Positions 44,522 to 55,203 of a DNA stretch of 64,000 bases are shown here, piece after piece (position 1 is the first letter of the stretch; every line of letters begins with the position of its first letter). The stretch lies in NCBI GenBank assembly GCA_026120185.1, contig JANUWF010001165.1, positions 2,356,001 through 2,420,000 on the forward strand. The letters run 5' to 3'. The translations under genes and the position numbers were made by a program. The notes beneath the pieces are model-generated. The model had not been told where the DNA came from. It saw only the letters and a program-made list of their open reading frames with translations, and did not search any database. The stretch comes from Voacanga thouarsii. Taxonomy: Eukaryota > Streptophyta > Magnoliopsida > Gentianales > Apocynaceae.

Positions 44522-46822
44522 CCAAATGGTTAATCCAACCATGGCCAATTTTTCTTCTCCCTCCTTGGACGAATCAAGCTGTCCATGCGAGGGGATTCTT
44601 TCGAAACTTCTCCAAGGTAGTCATCATTCAGGTAAGCCTCTTCAATCTTCTCTTTATATTCTAGGTTCATGTCTCTTATATGTAGTTGGATGAGATGGAA
44701 TATATTTGGAGATTGAGTATGTGTTTACAAGATGGAGTTGAGATTGAAGCATGAATGAATATGTTTATATGATGGAGTTGGGATTGATGCATGATGATGA
44801 TTGGTCTTGGTTTGATTATATGATGCTTTAGGGTTTGTTGCATGCTTTCATGTCGTGAGTAGTATGATTAATCAAGCATGTTAGAGATTATGTCACCTTT
44901 GGTGAATAGGGTTATGTTCTTGTATTCTTGTTGAGGCCATGCATATGATTATGTTTAGTGGAGTTGAAATCATGTGTTGGTAAATTTAGATCTATGCCTT
45001 TATTCATGATTTGGATGATTTGATTATTGGTGTAGAGTATATGTTCATGATTATGGCTAGCAATAGAAATTATGATCATGACCTTGTTGTCTCTAAGCTA
45101 ATTAAGTTAGCCAATTTTATTTCATCAATAAAAATGATCTATGCTATAATTTCTCCTAGTGATTTCAAAAACCCTAGGAAAATATAGTTTTGAACGATTA
45201 TATAAAATAATAATATTTTAGTCAAATAAATGATAGCTTTTGTTAAAGAAATAAAATATATAGATATTATATATAATAATATCATTTAATCAAGCCTTTT
45301 ATATAAATAATCATAATAGGTAAAATATTAATTTTGAAAGTCATATATTCATAAATACTAATAAAATTTATTTAATCAAAACATAATAAAATTTACTTGC
45401 TATTAATTTTATTTACCAATTATTTTCTAACCATTAGTTATTATAAATCATTACTTTAAATAATACCATCTAGGACCTAGGATCCTTCACCAAATAAACC
45501 CTGATTTATTTATGGCAGGATTTAAACCTACAACTTATTAGTAGCTATTTCACAAACCCTAGTATTTTAATATCAAGCTAGATTTATTTTATAAATCCTT
45601 TTATTTATTATCTAGCCTTAAAGTTTGGGACATTAGGGTCATGATTGTAGTAGGTTGAGTTAAGATTAATTGTGAAAGCAAATTGTGGCTTGAGTTTTAT
45701 TTTGGCTTATGTTTACCCCAGGCGGGGTTAGGCCAACTTTTGAGGATCTTTATTTTATCTCGAGCAAAGGATCAGGTAAGCTCCTACATAAAACTTATTT
45801 GTTGCAAAAGGTTACTATGGCAAGCTAGACCCAAAGTATATGAATACTGATTTGGTAAAGGCAGTTAAGAATAGTTTCCTTTCTTGTTTCAATCAAACCA
45901 CTTATTTGAAAATCAACAAGCAGTTTTACTCAAACACCAAACTATTTCTAAAACTAATTTTGACAAGGACTTTAGAAACCCTTGATTGCCATTTTCATGT
46001 AAAGCTATGTTTTATCAGGTTTCTCCCAAGTGGGATGAACTATGTTGAGTACTCAATAAGGGTAGGCTAGTAGTACTAGTTTTGAAGAGCAAGAGTGAGT
46101 CTTCTGGCAGGAAGCCACCTCCAGAAGATAAACTCAGCTTAGACAAATGTCAGTACTACTTAGTCATGCCGGTCCAAGCTAGCAGTTTTAGTCATGTGGA
46201 CTGTGTGTTGCCAGAGTGGACAACCGGTGTTGTTTGGGTGTAGAGAAGGAGGAGAATCTTATCCGGTAGGCTGATCACCTACCTTTTTGTCAATCTGCAT
46301 AAAGTGTGGCATTCTGACGGTTGTATGGTTATGGGGCCTAACGTGTGGTAACCCATGGCCGCCTTTTGAGTGGTTGATTTTATTATTCATGTATGGTTGG
46401 AAAAGCCAAAATGCCATTCTTGTTTTTAACATTGTTTATTACTTGCCAGTATTTTTTTTATGAAGTTCTTACTCCTTGCATTCATGACTATTTTCACTGG
46501 ACACTCAAAGCATACACGAACTTATTGATATTTTTATCTTATCACCCTTTTACCATGATTTCAGATCGGTCCTACTATGGGGATGAGTAGCTAGTTGTTG
46601 CCTGCTTGGAGGATATTCTATTACTTATTTTATGTAATGCTTTGGGAGTTGAGAGTGAACAATTTGTATTTATGGATTTATCTTGAATTTTTGGATTGTA
46701 ATAAGTTTTAATTTTGAAGTATTTCATTATTTTTATTTGTGTGTACTAGTTATAAAGACCCCTTGTCCTTTGGACGGGGCGACATCCCTGGCCCTGTTAG
46801 GCCTAGGTAGTGGGGTGTTACA
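42533..46822 (+). mobile_element. Solo LTR of a Tekay/Del-type chromovirus (4290 bp), copy 3
   Basis: It starts TATAAAACCCC (two G-to-A changes from TGTGAAACCCC) and ends GGGGTGTTACA. The flanks ATCCT and ATCCA match at four of five bases. It matches 3187-7517 along its length. Landmarks are the A box at 42785-42795 and B box at 42828-42839, splice-donor-like CAAG|GTAGGC (GT at 44395), a CA run (about 44435-44451), a long (CT)n tract (about 44486-44519), and the 3' hairpin near 46760-46785. Confidence 0.9.
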
Positions 46823-47030
46823 ATCCATGACTTGTTAACCCGGTTGTGCCTTTTTTTGTGCAAAAATTTCCCTATTTCTCTGGAATAGGGCTGGCGCTGG
46901 TTCCGTAGGTCACAGTCGGCATCGGCCGTGCTCTAACGATGACGATTTTGTCATTTTTTTGTCCTTTTCTGCAATAAAATTTCAAAATATCTTTCCAAGG
47001 ATAAAATATAAAATATGAAGGAATATACTT

Positions 47031-50000
47031 AGTAAAACCCCACCTAAAGCCAACCCTAGAGTAAGGGGGATGGGATGCATATCATGTCATCATGCATAAA
47101 AATATACTTTTTGAATGATTTTAAGTGCTTTAGAATTGTGATATATAGGTTAAATGACTTGTTTATGCTTGTTGGGTAGAAAGTGTAAAAATGTAATTTT
47201 GCTTGAGATCAAAATAGGAAAATGGCTTGAGGTTTAGATAAGAAGAATATTTGGGTGAGAAAATAAGAACAAGAGTTAATGTGGTTAAGTGGTTAGCGCT
47301 TTGTGATTTAATCTCTAAGGTCTTGAGTTCAAATCCCATCACTTAAGTTTTATTCATAATTATCTTAACCATGTTTGAATTTTCAGTTCTCTTACATTCC
47401 TTAAAGGTAGGAATGTTGACTTAAGGAGGACATGATGGTAATATCTTGACTATGAGGACTTGTCCAAAAAAGAATTCTAGAGGAATCCTTGTCCCCTGTA
47501 ATTTTTGCTTGCCTTATCCTAACATCTTTAAAATTTAAACTATCCTTAATTCATTAATCTAGTTTTTTTCCCTAAAAATTCTGCGATAAATCCCTAGTAT
47601 TAGAATTCAAAAATAAGTTCTTGTGGGATAGGGATGGCCGAAAATAGGGAGGAGAATTAAGTAGGGATTCCAAGGAAAATAAAACATCATAGCTATTCCT
47701 TCAAACTCCATCTTCATCTTCATGTATTGATAAAGGAAAATCTGGAAAATTTTCCAGAATTTTTTTCAGGCTGTTTTCGAAAGTTTAAGCCAACTTCCCT
47801 ACCCAATTTCTGCAAGAAAAACCGACATTTTATGTAAGGTAGAAGGCTGGAAATTCAGTGAATTTTTGGACTGCACAACCATCTCAAAACCAGAATTTTG
47901 TTTCAGCAATTTAGCTATTATAAACTTGGAATTTGAAGCCACCATTAGATCATAAGAACAGCTGGAACTTCCTCTATTTTTCTTCAAGATGAAGACTAGA
48001 AAACCACCATTAAAAGAACTTCAAACACCCTTAAGAACCAGCTACAAAATCATGCCAAAGAGAGCGGAAAATTCTGCACCAAAAAGATCTCAATTCCAAG
48101 CATTCTTGTAGCATTAAATTCTAGAAATTTTTCAGCTTGTCTTCTCAAGGCAAATGCCGAAATTCTTCACTAAAAACCTTTGCAATTCGGACCTTGTTCA
48201 GCCATGGATGGAACATCATGGTCTCCACGCCAACCTTGATTGTTTGGACTCCATGATCATACCTCAAAAAGCTCATAAGATTACTCTATCCAAAACTTAT
48301 TCAAACTTCAAACAAAATTCCAGATTTTTGCACCATTAAAACACTCCTATAGCTAAAGAGATAAAACCAGAAAAATTTTCTGCCATTATAAACCATTTTT
48401 GGCAGCCTTAGGTGCTGAACAACCCTTCACTCTTTAATTAAAACCTAGCTAATTCAGCAATACAACATTGAAGAACAAGAGACCTGCCATGAACAAACTC
48501 CATTAACTAATCTTATACCTCAAACAACTCAACCTTTTTCTCCATTTGAATTTCAAAAAAATTTGAAAACCTTCTCTCTCATTCTTGATAGCTGAAACTC
48601 CTTTCTGCACTAGGTCATTTCACAATTCCAGCAACTCTCGAAAATCATTTTCTCTCAAACTCTCTCAAAAAACACCAAGAACACCAAGAACACAGACTTC
48701 TCATCTTTAAGCCTAAACCAATCCTAAACACCTTCAATCACTCCCAAACACACTAGATCATCCATATTCAACCTATAGTCTTCATTTTAGGCCTTTATAA
48801 CACCGAATCACGCAAAGTGGAATTTCCAAACGGATCAAAACCAACTTTTTTGTTGAAGGTTCCAAGAACACCAAAAGGTAACATAAGAACAACCTCATTG
48901 TTCATTCTCTTCTACTCAACATCTAATATTCCTTTCTAGTCTCATTCGTCTCTCTCTCTCTCTCGGCCGAAATGGAGATGAACAACCATGGCTATTTTCC
49001 AGACCACTAAAGGCTCACAAGCTCAGGTGGATCTTCACTAACTAAGAAAACCTTCATAAAGCGATCATCCATTAGGTATTTTTCCTATAATCTTCGTTTT
49101 TAATTTTTGGAATCAAGACTCCTAGATGTTGATAGGATGATTGAATAAAGTAGGGGTTGAGTACATGTATGTGGATGAAGGGGATGGAGTTAGGACATGA
49201 GAGTTGGAATGTATGATTAGGCCTTATGTATTTTTCTTTTGAATCAATATATGATCACCATGATTGAAGAGATTTATGGATGTTTTGATGCATGCTAGAT
49301 ATTATGACACCATTGGTGATTAGGCTTTTATGTTCTTATTTTTCAATAAAGCCATAGATGATGATTATGCCTAGTGGGAGATTAGCCATGTGTTAGTATA
49401 TGTTGATTCAAGTGTATGTTCATGGATGGATTAATATGTTATGTGAGAATATGTTCATAGATCTTTTCTAACAATATGAAATTATGGTAAAAACTATTTT
49501 CTTTGTTAATTCGAAAATTATTTTTATTATCGTTTTTGTTATTAATTTAATTAGGATTATTATTCAATTTAATCTATAAAATTCGAAAAATTAGGAAGGT
49601 TTGAAATAGAGTATTAATTAAAATATTGATATTTTATTAGCTTAATAAATAAAGTCTTTTATTAAAAAATAATAATAAATAATAAAATATTAGAATTAAT
49701 TAATATCAAATGACCTTGTAGACCATATTTATCAGCTTTACCAATATTTTTACCTATATCCATAAATATTATCTATATTAAAATTTATTTATTACTTATT
49801 AATTAAAAATTAAGTATAATTTATTTATTATTAATTTTATTGGTTATTTATTATCTATTAATTAATAATTAAAAATTAAGTGTAATTTAGTATTTATAAT
49901 AATACTATTTAAATATTACCATTTACCAATATTATTTGGGACTTAGTATTATCCAATATTTAACACTAGTTTATTTATTAACAATAATACTCATAATTTA

Positions 50001-51332
50001 TTATTTGAAACTATAACTTATTATTAATTATTTTATAACCCTATTTATTTTAACTTATCAAGCTAGATTTATTTTATAAAATACTTTATCTACTAGTATT
50101 AAAGCCTAGGACAGTATGGTCATGGTTAGTTGTGGTTGTGACTAGTTGAATTAAGAATTATTTATTTAAGGCAGATATGGTCTAAATATTATCTTGTCCA
50201 TTGTGTTTACCCCAGGTGGGGTTAGGTTGAGCTTGGAAGATATTTGAATCCAAGAAGAGCAAGAGATCAGGTAAATTCCTGCATGGAACCATTTGAAAAC
50301 CAAAGTTATTGTGGCAAGTCAAACTCAATGTATACGAGTATTTGAACTGTAAAGGCAATTATGGACAATTTTTCCTTTTTCATTCAGTCAAGCAAATCAT
50401 TTAAAGTTAAACAAACAATTTCACACCAAAAGCTAAATCTTTCCAAAAAACCTAACTTTGGCAAGAATTTTACAAACCATAATTGCTATTTTCAAGTGAA
50501 TCATTGTATGATCTTTTTCCTCCCAAGAGAGACAAACAATGTTGAGTACTCAATAAGGGTAGACTACTAGGACTAGTCTTTGAAGGGTTAGGGTAAGTCT
50601 CTCAGTAGGTGGCCACCTCTGAGGGTGATTCCTTCCCGAATAGGATGCCAGTCCGGTGGGTCGTATCGATCTGAGCTAGCAAGTTCAATCAAGTGGACTG
50701 TGTGTTTCTAAAGTGGACAATCGGTAAGTTTGGGTGTAGAGATGGAGGAGTATCTCACCCGGTAAGCCGTACACTTACCTTGTGTCAGTATACTTAGCGT
50801 GTGGCATGCTGATCATTTTGTTGTCGTAGTGCACAAAGTGTGGTGCCATAGCTATCTCTTTTGAGTGGTTGTATTTATTGTGCACATATATGTTTTATAG
50901 AGCAAAACACCACTCTTCATTTATGAAATTTATTTGAGCCTTGCTAGCACTTTTTTTTTTTTTTTTTGAAACATTTACAACTTGTATACATGAATTGCTT
51001 TATATGAAACACTCAAAGCACACATGGGCTTTTTGAGATTTTTATCTCACCACCTTTTATACCATGTTTTCATGTCAGTTCTGCTGTGAAGGTTATTTGC
51101 TAAAGTATTGCCTATGTCTTAAGGACTCATTGTTAATTTTCCTATAATTCATTTGAGAGACAGTAGCAGATAATTATTTTTGAATTTGTTCATGTATTGC
51201 TGGGTTGTAATAAGTTTAATTTTGAAGTATTTCTTTTATTTTATTTTGTATGTCCTAGTTATAAAGACCCCTTGTCCTGTCGACGGAGCGACATCCCCAA
51301 CCCTAATGGGGCATAGGTTGTGAGGTGTTACA
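47031..51332 (+). repeat. Chromovirus 5' LTR (4302 bp)
   Basis: It starts AGTAAAACCCC (expected TGTGAAACCCC) and ends GAGGTGTTACA next to the PBS. It has splice-donor-like AAAAG|GTAACA (GT at 48878), a CT tract at 48951-48963 directly before CGGCCGAAATGG, an extremely AT-rich middle (about 49500-50050), and the CCCCTTGTCCTGTCGACGG hairpin at about 51268-51286. It matches the 3' LTR unevenly: the first roughly 140 bp differ at a dozen or more sites, whereas about 450 bp from 48646 show no difference by eye. Confidence 0.92.
47275..47346 (+). other. tRNA-like unit in LTR (A box, B box)
   Basis: A box TGGTTAAGTGG (47282-47292) and B box AGTTCAAATCC (47326-47336) start 44 bp apart, the spacing in a real tRNA. 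The D-arm GTTA/TAGC pairs and the T-loop is TTCAAAT. The acceptor and T stems pair only partly, so it is not a functional tRNA. Equivalents are at 3441/3484, 14910/14867 (minus), 42785/42828, 57012/57056, and more weakly 36145/36180. Confidence 0.65.
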
Positions 51333-51334
51333 AG

Positions 51335-51346
51335 TGGTATTAGAGC
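51335..51346 (+). promoter_or_regulatory. Chromovirus primer binding site (initiator Met type)
   Basis: TGGTATTAGAGC lies two bases after the LTR end. The canonical plant PBS for the initiator-Met tRNA is TGGTATCAGAGC, so one C-to-T change is present. Confidence 0.88.
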
Positions 51347-51428
51347 ATTGGTTTAGGCAATTATTGATAGCATATTCTTTGTTTCATTAAGGTTAAATAT
51401 TTTGACTAATCTGGCTTGTTTATGCTAT

Positions 51429-51911
51429 ATGATGGTTAGAATGATTAGAACTACGAGGAAGAGGCAGCAATGGCATCCACCAATCCCTATCAACCCAGAA
51501 GATTTACCAGTGCCACAACCTACACCGCAACCTATACGTCAACCAATCATACCCTTGGACGAGAATAGTGATGATGAGGTCTAGACTATTGAGCCACCTC
51601 TAATACCTATAATAGACTTAGTTACTGATAGTGAGGATGAAGAAATTGACATGGGGTATGTCCCACTCCCACCTGGCCCTATGATTGATTTGACTGCTAA
51701 TAGTGACGACCCGAGAGAAATAGACTATGAATGTCTACCTAGACCTTCTTTTGTACCCTTACCTATCCATGTTGAAACTGGGGAGAGCTCTAGGAGACCC
51801 GGGAAGGAGCCAATGGACTACAAGTTAGTGAATGGGGCAGGTATAGACTTTTCTAGGAATACTGAAGGATGGTTGTATGATGCTGACATCGAAGATTCTA
51901 ATAAGGATTAA
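51429..51911 (+). pseudogene. Extra ORF upstream of gag with three SUMO-interaction-like motifs, one stop
   Basis: A single frame of 160 codons runs from ATG 51429 (51432 or 51441 also possible) to TAA 51911, with one TAG at codon 52 (51582-51584). The N-terminus is basic (RTTRKRQQ, residues 7-14), then Pro-rich. Three related acidic motifs follow: PIIPLDENSDDE (39-50), PIIDLVTDSEDEEID (60-74) and PMIDLTANSDD (84-94). The hydrophobic core (I/M)I(D/P)L followed by Ser/Thr and acids is the form of SUMO-interacting motifs in eukaryotic proteins. The rest is acidic and ends DADIEDSNKD. It lies between PBS and gag, where no standard chromovirus gene is expected. The TAG is one transition from CAG. 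SUMO binding is inferred from motif shape only. Confidence 0.65.
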
Positions 51912-52171
51912 AGAGGCTATGTTCTGCTATGCGTAGGAAGTTTTTATTTACAGCTTTCAATAAATTCTTGTGCTAGGAGTCCATTTATGTTTAATGCTTT
52001 ATTTCAAAATTTATGCAAATAAGAGTACTTAGTGTACTTTAATCTTAAAAAAAAAATAATCCAATTCTTTATGCAAAACTTGCATCTAATTTTATTTTGC
52101 TTAAGTCTGAATGTAAATGCATGCTCGATTTGAATATTTTAAACTTTGATGTATACCTCATTATCTAGGGT
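51912..52171 (+). other. AT-rich leader between the upstream ORF and gag, intron-like
   Basis: AT-rich and stop-rich in all frames. It contains a GTAGGAAGTT near 51933 and ends with CTCATTATCTAG at about 52157-52168, four bases before the gag ATG, which could act as splice donor and acceptor. This is a prediction from motif shape. Confidence 0.45.
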
Positions 52172-53289
52172 ATGGTTTAGAATAGCACCAAAACGTCGTG
52201 CAGCCACATCCAACAGAAAGGTTCCTGAGGCAGAACCCGTGACTCTGGAGCTTGATGCAACTAAATTGTCATCACCAAACTGGGGAAATGAGAATGAACC
52301 AGAGCTGAAAGTGGTATTGGGAGAACCTCTCAACGTCCCTATAGGCCAAGCGTTCCACAAAATGACCAAGATTCTACAAACCCTATCTGAGCGGAGGAAT
52401 TTGAAGTATTGGAGAGGTTTTTAAAATTCCAACCTCCCATCTTCTTAGGAGAGACCGAGCAAGACCAGAAGGTGGAGCAGTGGGTGGAATAGATGGAGGA
52501 CATCTTTGTTACACTTCAGTACACCGAGAGGCGAATGGTGAAATTTGCTGCATTTAGACTGAGGGGCCCAGCTCGGGCATGGTGGCAACGAGTCCATGAT
52601 AACTGGGAGATGATAGATCAGGATTGGACATGGGCCCACTTCGTGGAGGCATTCAGAGCAGAATATATCCCTCAGTGGATAGTGGAGAAAAGGGAAGATG
52701 AATTCCAAAGTTTGAAGCAAGGGGGCATAACTGTGGCTTAGTATATGGCATGTTTTACTCAGTTATCAAAATACTGCAAAATGCTGGTAGATACCGACCA
52801 AAATCGAACAACGCAATTTGTCAAGGGATTGAGGCAGGAGTTGAGAAGGGCTTTGGCACCTTCTCCACCAACGACTTATTCGGGGGCCGTGGACGTAGCG
52901 ACATAGACTGAGAATGAGGATAGCAGCAAGATGGTACGAAGACCTTTCTTTCCACCAAGACAACCGCTGAGACCTTTTCAAAAGTAGCACCCTAATAAGT
53001 GCCCTGCATCCAGCAATGGAAGAACTGAGGGAAGCAAGCATGGATGGCACTAGTTGGTCCTGCACAGAATTTTCCATTATGCCAACATTGCGGGAAAAGG
53101 GGCCATGTAGAGAAAAATTGTTGGTCCAAGAGAGCTGAGAGAAAATGCTACAATTTTGGAGATCCAAATTATCTGCGAAACGCCTGCCCTAAACTTCTCC
53201 GAATCGGGCAAAGAAACCCGGCTAAGACCGCGAGAGCCAATCGAGCCAATGCTACAGGAGCCTCCAGAAGTGGAACTCAGAAGCTGTAA
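52172..53289 (+). pseudogene. Chromovirus gag, broken
   Basis: The probable start is ATG 52172; an extra T right after it shifts the frame. The N-terminus is basic (RIAPKRRAATSNRK). The capsid-like region has VTLQYTERRMVKFAAFRL, GPARAWWQRV, FRAEYIPQWIVEKREDEF and SLKQGG. There is a frameshift near 52400, and stops near 52495, 52738, 52905 and 52986. The C-terminus has one intact CCHC zinc knuckle (CQHCGKRGHVEKNC, about 53080) and a second with two lost ligands (CYNFGDPNYLRNAC). Gag packages the element RNA into particles. It is probably continuous with pol in the ancestor. Confidence 0.9.
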
Positions 53290-53840
53290 GTGAAACCAAA
53301 GGTTTTCGCTCTTAATCGGGAGGAAGTTGGAGTAGATACAGTGGTGGTGGAAGGTATGTTTAATATCCAAAGTCATTCCGTTAATGCATTGATAGACCCT
53401 GGACCTACCCATTCCTATTTAAACAAGAATTGTGCATATCATTTGAGTTGGGATGGAGTAAAACTACTTTTTACCTTGTTGGTGAGTACGCCCTTGGGGA
53501 AAATGGTGCAAGCGAATCAGTATATGAAAAATTATAAGATTGAAACGGGGAGAGAAAGCTTGGAGGGAGATTTGGTAGTCTTAGCTATTGATGACTATGA
53601 CTTGATTTTGGGTATGGATTGGCTAGCTAAGCATGGGGTTAAAGTAGACTGTAAAAATAAGTCCGTTCAGTTCATTAGACCAGGATGTAATGTGTTGGAG
53701 TTCAACGACAAGAGAGTAAAGGAGTTGAAGTTTTTAATAGTTGGAGAAAAAGCCTGGAAATTGTTGAAGCAAGGATGTCAAGGATATTTGGCCTATGTGA
53801 TAAATAAGACGAAGGATCAATGCACCCTCAATGATATTTA
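53290..53840 (+). pseudogene. Chromovirus protease region
   Basis: An open stretch of 183 codons. The catalytic motif is NALIDPGPTHSYL with the active-site Asp at 53395-53397, but DPG replaces the D(T/S)G that aspartic proteases require (one T-to-C change gives Pro from Ser). Downstream, YDLILGMDWLAKHGVKVDC is the conserved flap-distal block seen in chromovirus proteases. The frame stops with TAG at 53839, one transition from CAG, before the RT region. Confidence 0.88.
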
Positions 53841-55203
53841 GGTGGTAAGAGATTTTCCCGACGTATTTCCTGCGGAACACACTTTTCTACCTCCCAACTG
53901 AGAAGTTGAGTTCACCATTGATCTAATTCCAGGAGCAGAACCTGTATCCCGAACTCTATATCAGATGGCACCAGCTGAGTTGAAAGAAATAAAGAAACAG
54001 CTGGAGGAATTGGTGAAGCAAGGTTATATAAGACCTAGCACGTCATCTTAGGGAGCTCCAATGCTATTTGTGAAGAAGAAGAATGAGACCTTAAGGTTGT
54101 GTATCGACTACTGGAGGTTGAACAACCTGACCATCAAGAATAAGTATCATCTATCATTAATTAACGAGTTGTTCGACTAATTGCAAGGTTCCAGTAGTTA
54201 TTCCAAATTGGATTTGAGGCAAGGATATTATCAAGTGAGGATAAAGGAGAAGGATATTCCAAAAACGGACTTTAACACAAGATATGGTCACTATGAGTTT
54301 ATGGTGATGCCTTTTGGGGTGACAAATGCACCAGCAGTGTTTATGGATTTGATATCGAGTTATCCAATCTTACCTGGACAAGTTCATGGTGGTATTCATC
54401 GATGATATACTCATATACTCTAAGAGTCCTGAGGATCATGCAGAACATTTGAATCTGGTATTGGAAAAGCTAAGAGAGCACAAGCTTTATGCCAAATTTA
54501 GCAAGTGAGAGTTTTGGGTGGATAGCATGTCATTTCTTGGCCATATGGTAACCGAGGATGGAATCAAGGTGGACCCAGCAAAAGTTGAAGCAGTTTTGGA
54601 TTGGAAGCAACCAGAGAACATCATGGAGATTTGAAGCTTCTTGGGATTGGCCGGCTATTATAGGAGGTTTATTAAAGGGTTCTTAACGCTAGCATCACCT
54701 ATGACTTGGCTACTAAGAAAGGACGCACCCTTTGTCTGGAATGAGAAATGTGAAAAGATTTTCCAAGAGCTGAAGTGGAGATTAATGACAACACCCGTGT
54801 TGAGTTTGCTAGAGAGAGATAAACCCTACGCTCTATATACTGATGCTTCAAAGAAAGGTTTGGGAGTAGTATTGATGTAGGATAGGAAGGTAATAGCTTA
54901 TGTTTCTCGAAAATTAAAGCCTCATGAAGTCAACTATCCAACACATGATTTGGAGCTAGCTGCCATTGTATTTGCTTTAAAAAAAAATGGCAGCATTACT
55001 TGTATGGAGCTGAGTATGAGGTGTTTACCGATCATAAGAGCCTGAAATACATCTTCACCCAGAAGGACTTGAATTTGAGGCAACGGAGACGGATGAAATT
55101 TTTGGAAGAGTATCGTTATCCTATCAACTACCACCTTGGAAAGGCTAACGTTGTTGCTAATGCCTTGAGCTGTAAAGTCAAAATGGCCAAGTTGAGAGTG
55201 TAG
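53841..55203 (+). pseudogene. Chromovirus reverse transcriptase and RNase H, broken
   Basis: RT starts with [41 protein letters not shown], then [20 protein letters not shown] (Trp for Arg in DYR). It continues [36 protein letters not shown], a frameshift near 54355, and the intact catalytic FIDD (54395-54406). The block FLGHMVTEDGIKVDPAKVEA follows. RNase H has [24 protein letters not shown], a shift at an A run (about 54980), then [13 protein letters not shown]. Stops lie at about 53899, 54049, 54178, 54507, 54633 and 54878. Several are single transitions from CGA, CAA, CAG or TGG. Confidence 0.92.

Larger units (their letters stand above)
25001..47030 (-). mobile_element. Ty3/gypsy Athila/Tat-type retrotransposon, minus strand, internally deleted and heavily nested
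   Basis: Two diverged copies of one LTR bound it: 25001-26397 (3' LTR) and 39728-47030 (5' LTR, interrupted). Both show TGAT(G/A)...ATCA-type ends. The PBS side (TGGCGCC..., 39709-39721) and the PPT side (AAGTGTGGGGG, 26399-26411) fix the orientation as minus. Without later insertions the internal region is only about 2 kb: integrase C-terminus (39250-39455 plus 35703-35880) and 3' noncoding sequence. Gag, protease, RT and most of integrase are gone. Insertions inside it are CACTA 27203-35210, LTR 35881-39244, copia LTR 40295-42011, LTR 42533-46822, and the chromovirus from 47031. The last roughly 80 bp of its 5' LTR are not seen. Confidence 0.85.
39728..47030 (-). repeat. Athila/Tat-type 5' LTR, interrupted by two solo LTRs
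   Basis: LTR segments 39728-40294, 42017-42532 and 46828-47030 align in order with 25001-26397. The copia LTR 40295-42011 and the Del-type LTR 42533-46822 are insertions. The LTR is cut at 47030 by the chromovirus, so its terminal 80 bp or so (ending ...GCCCGTATCA) are not seen in the window. Confidence 0.82.
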
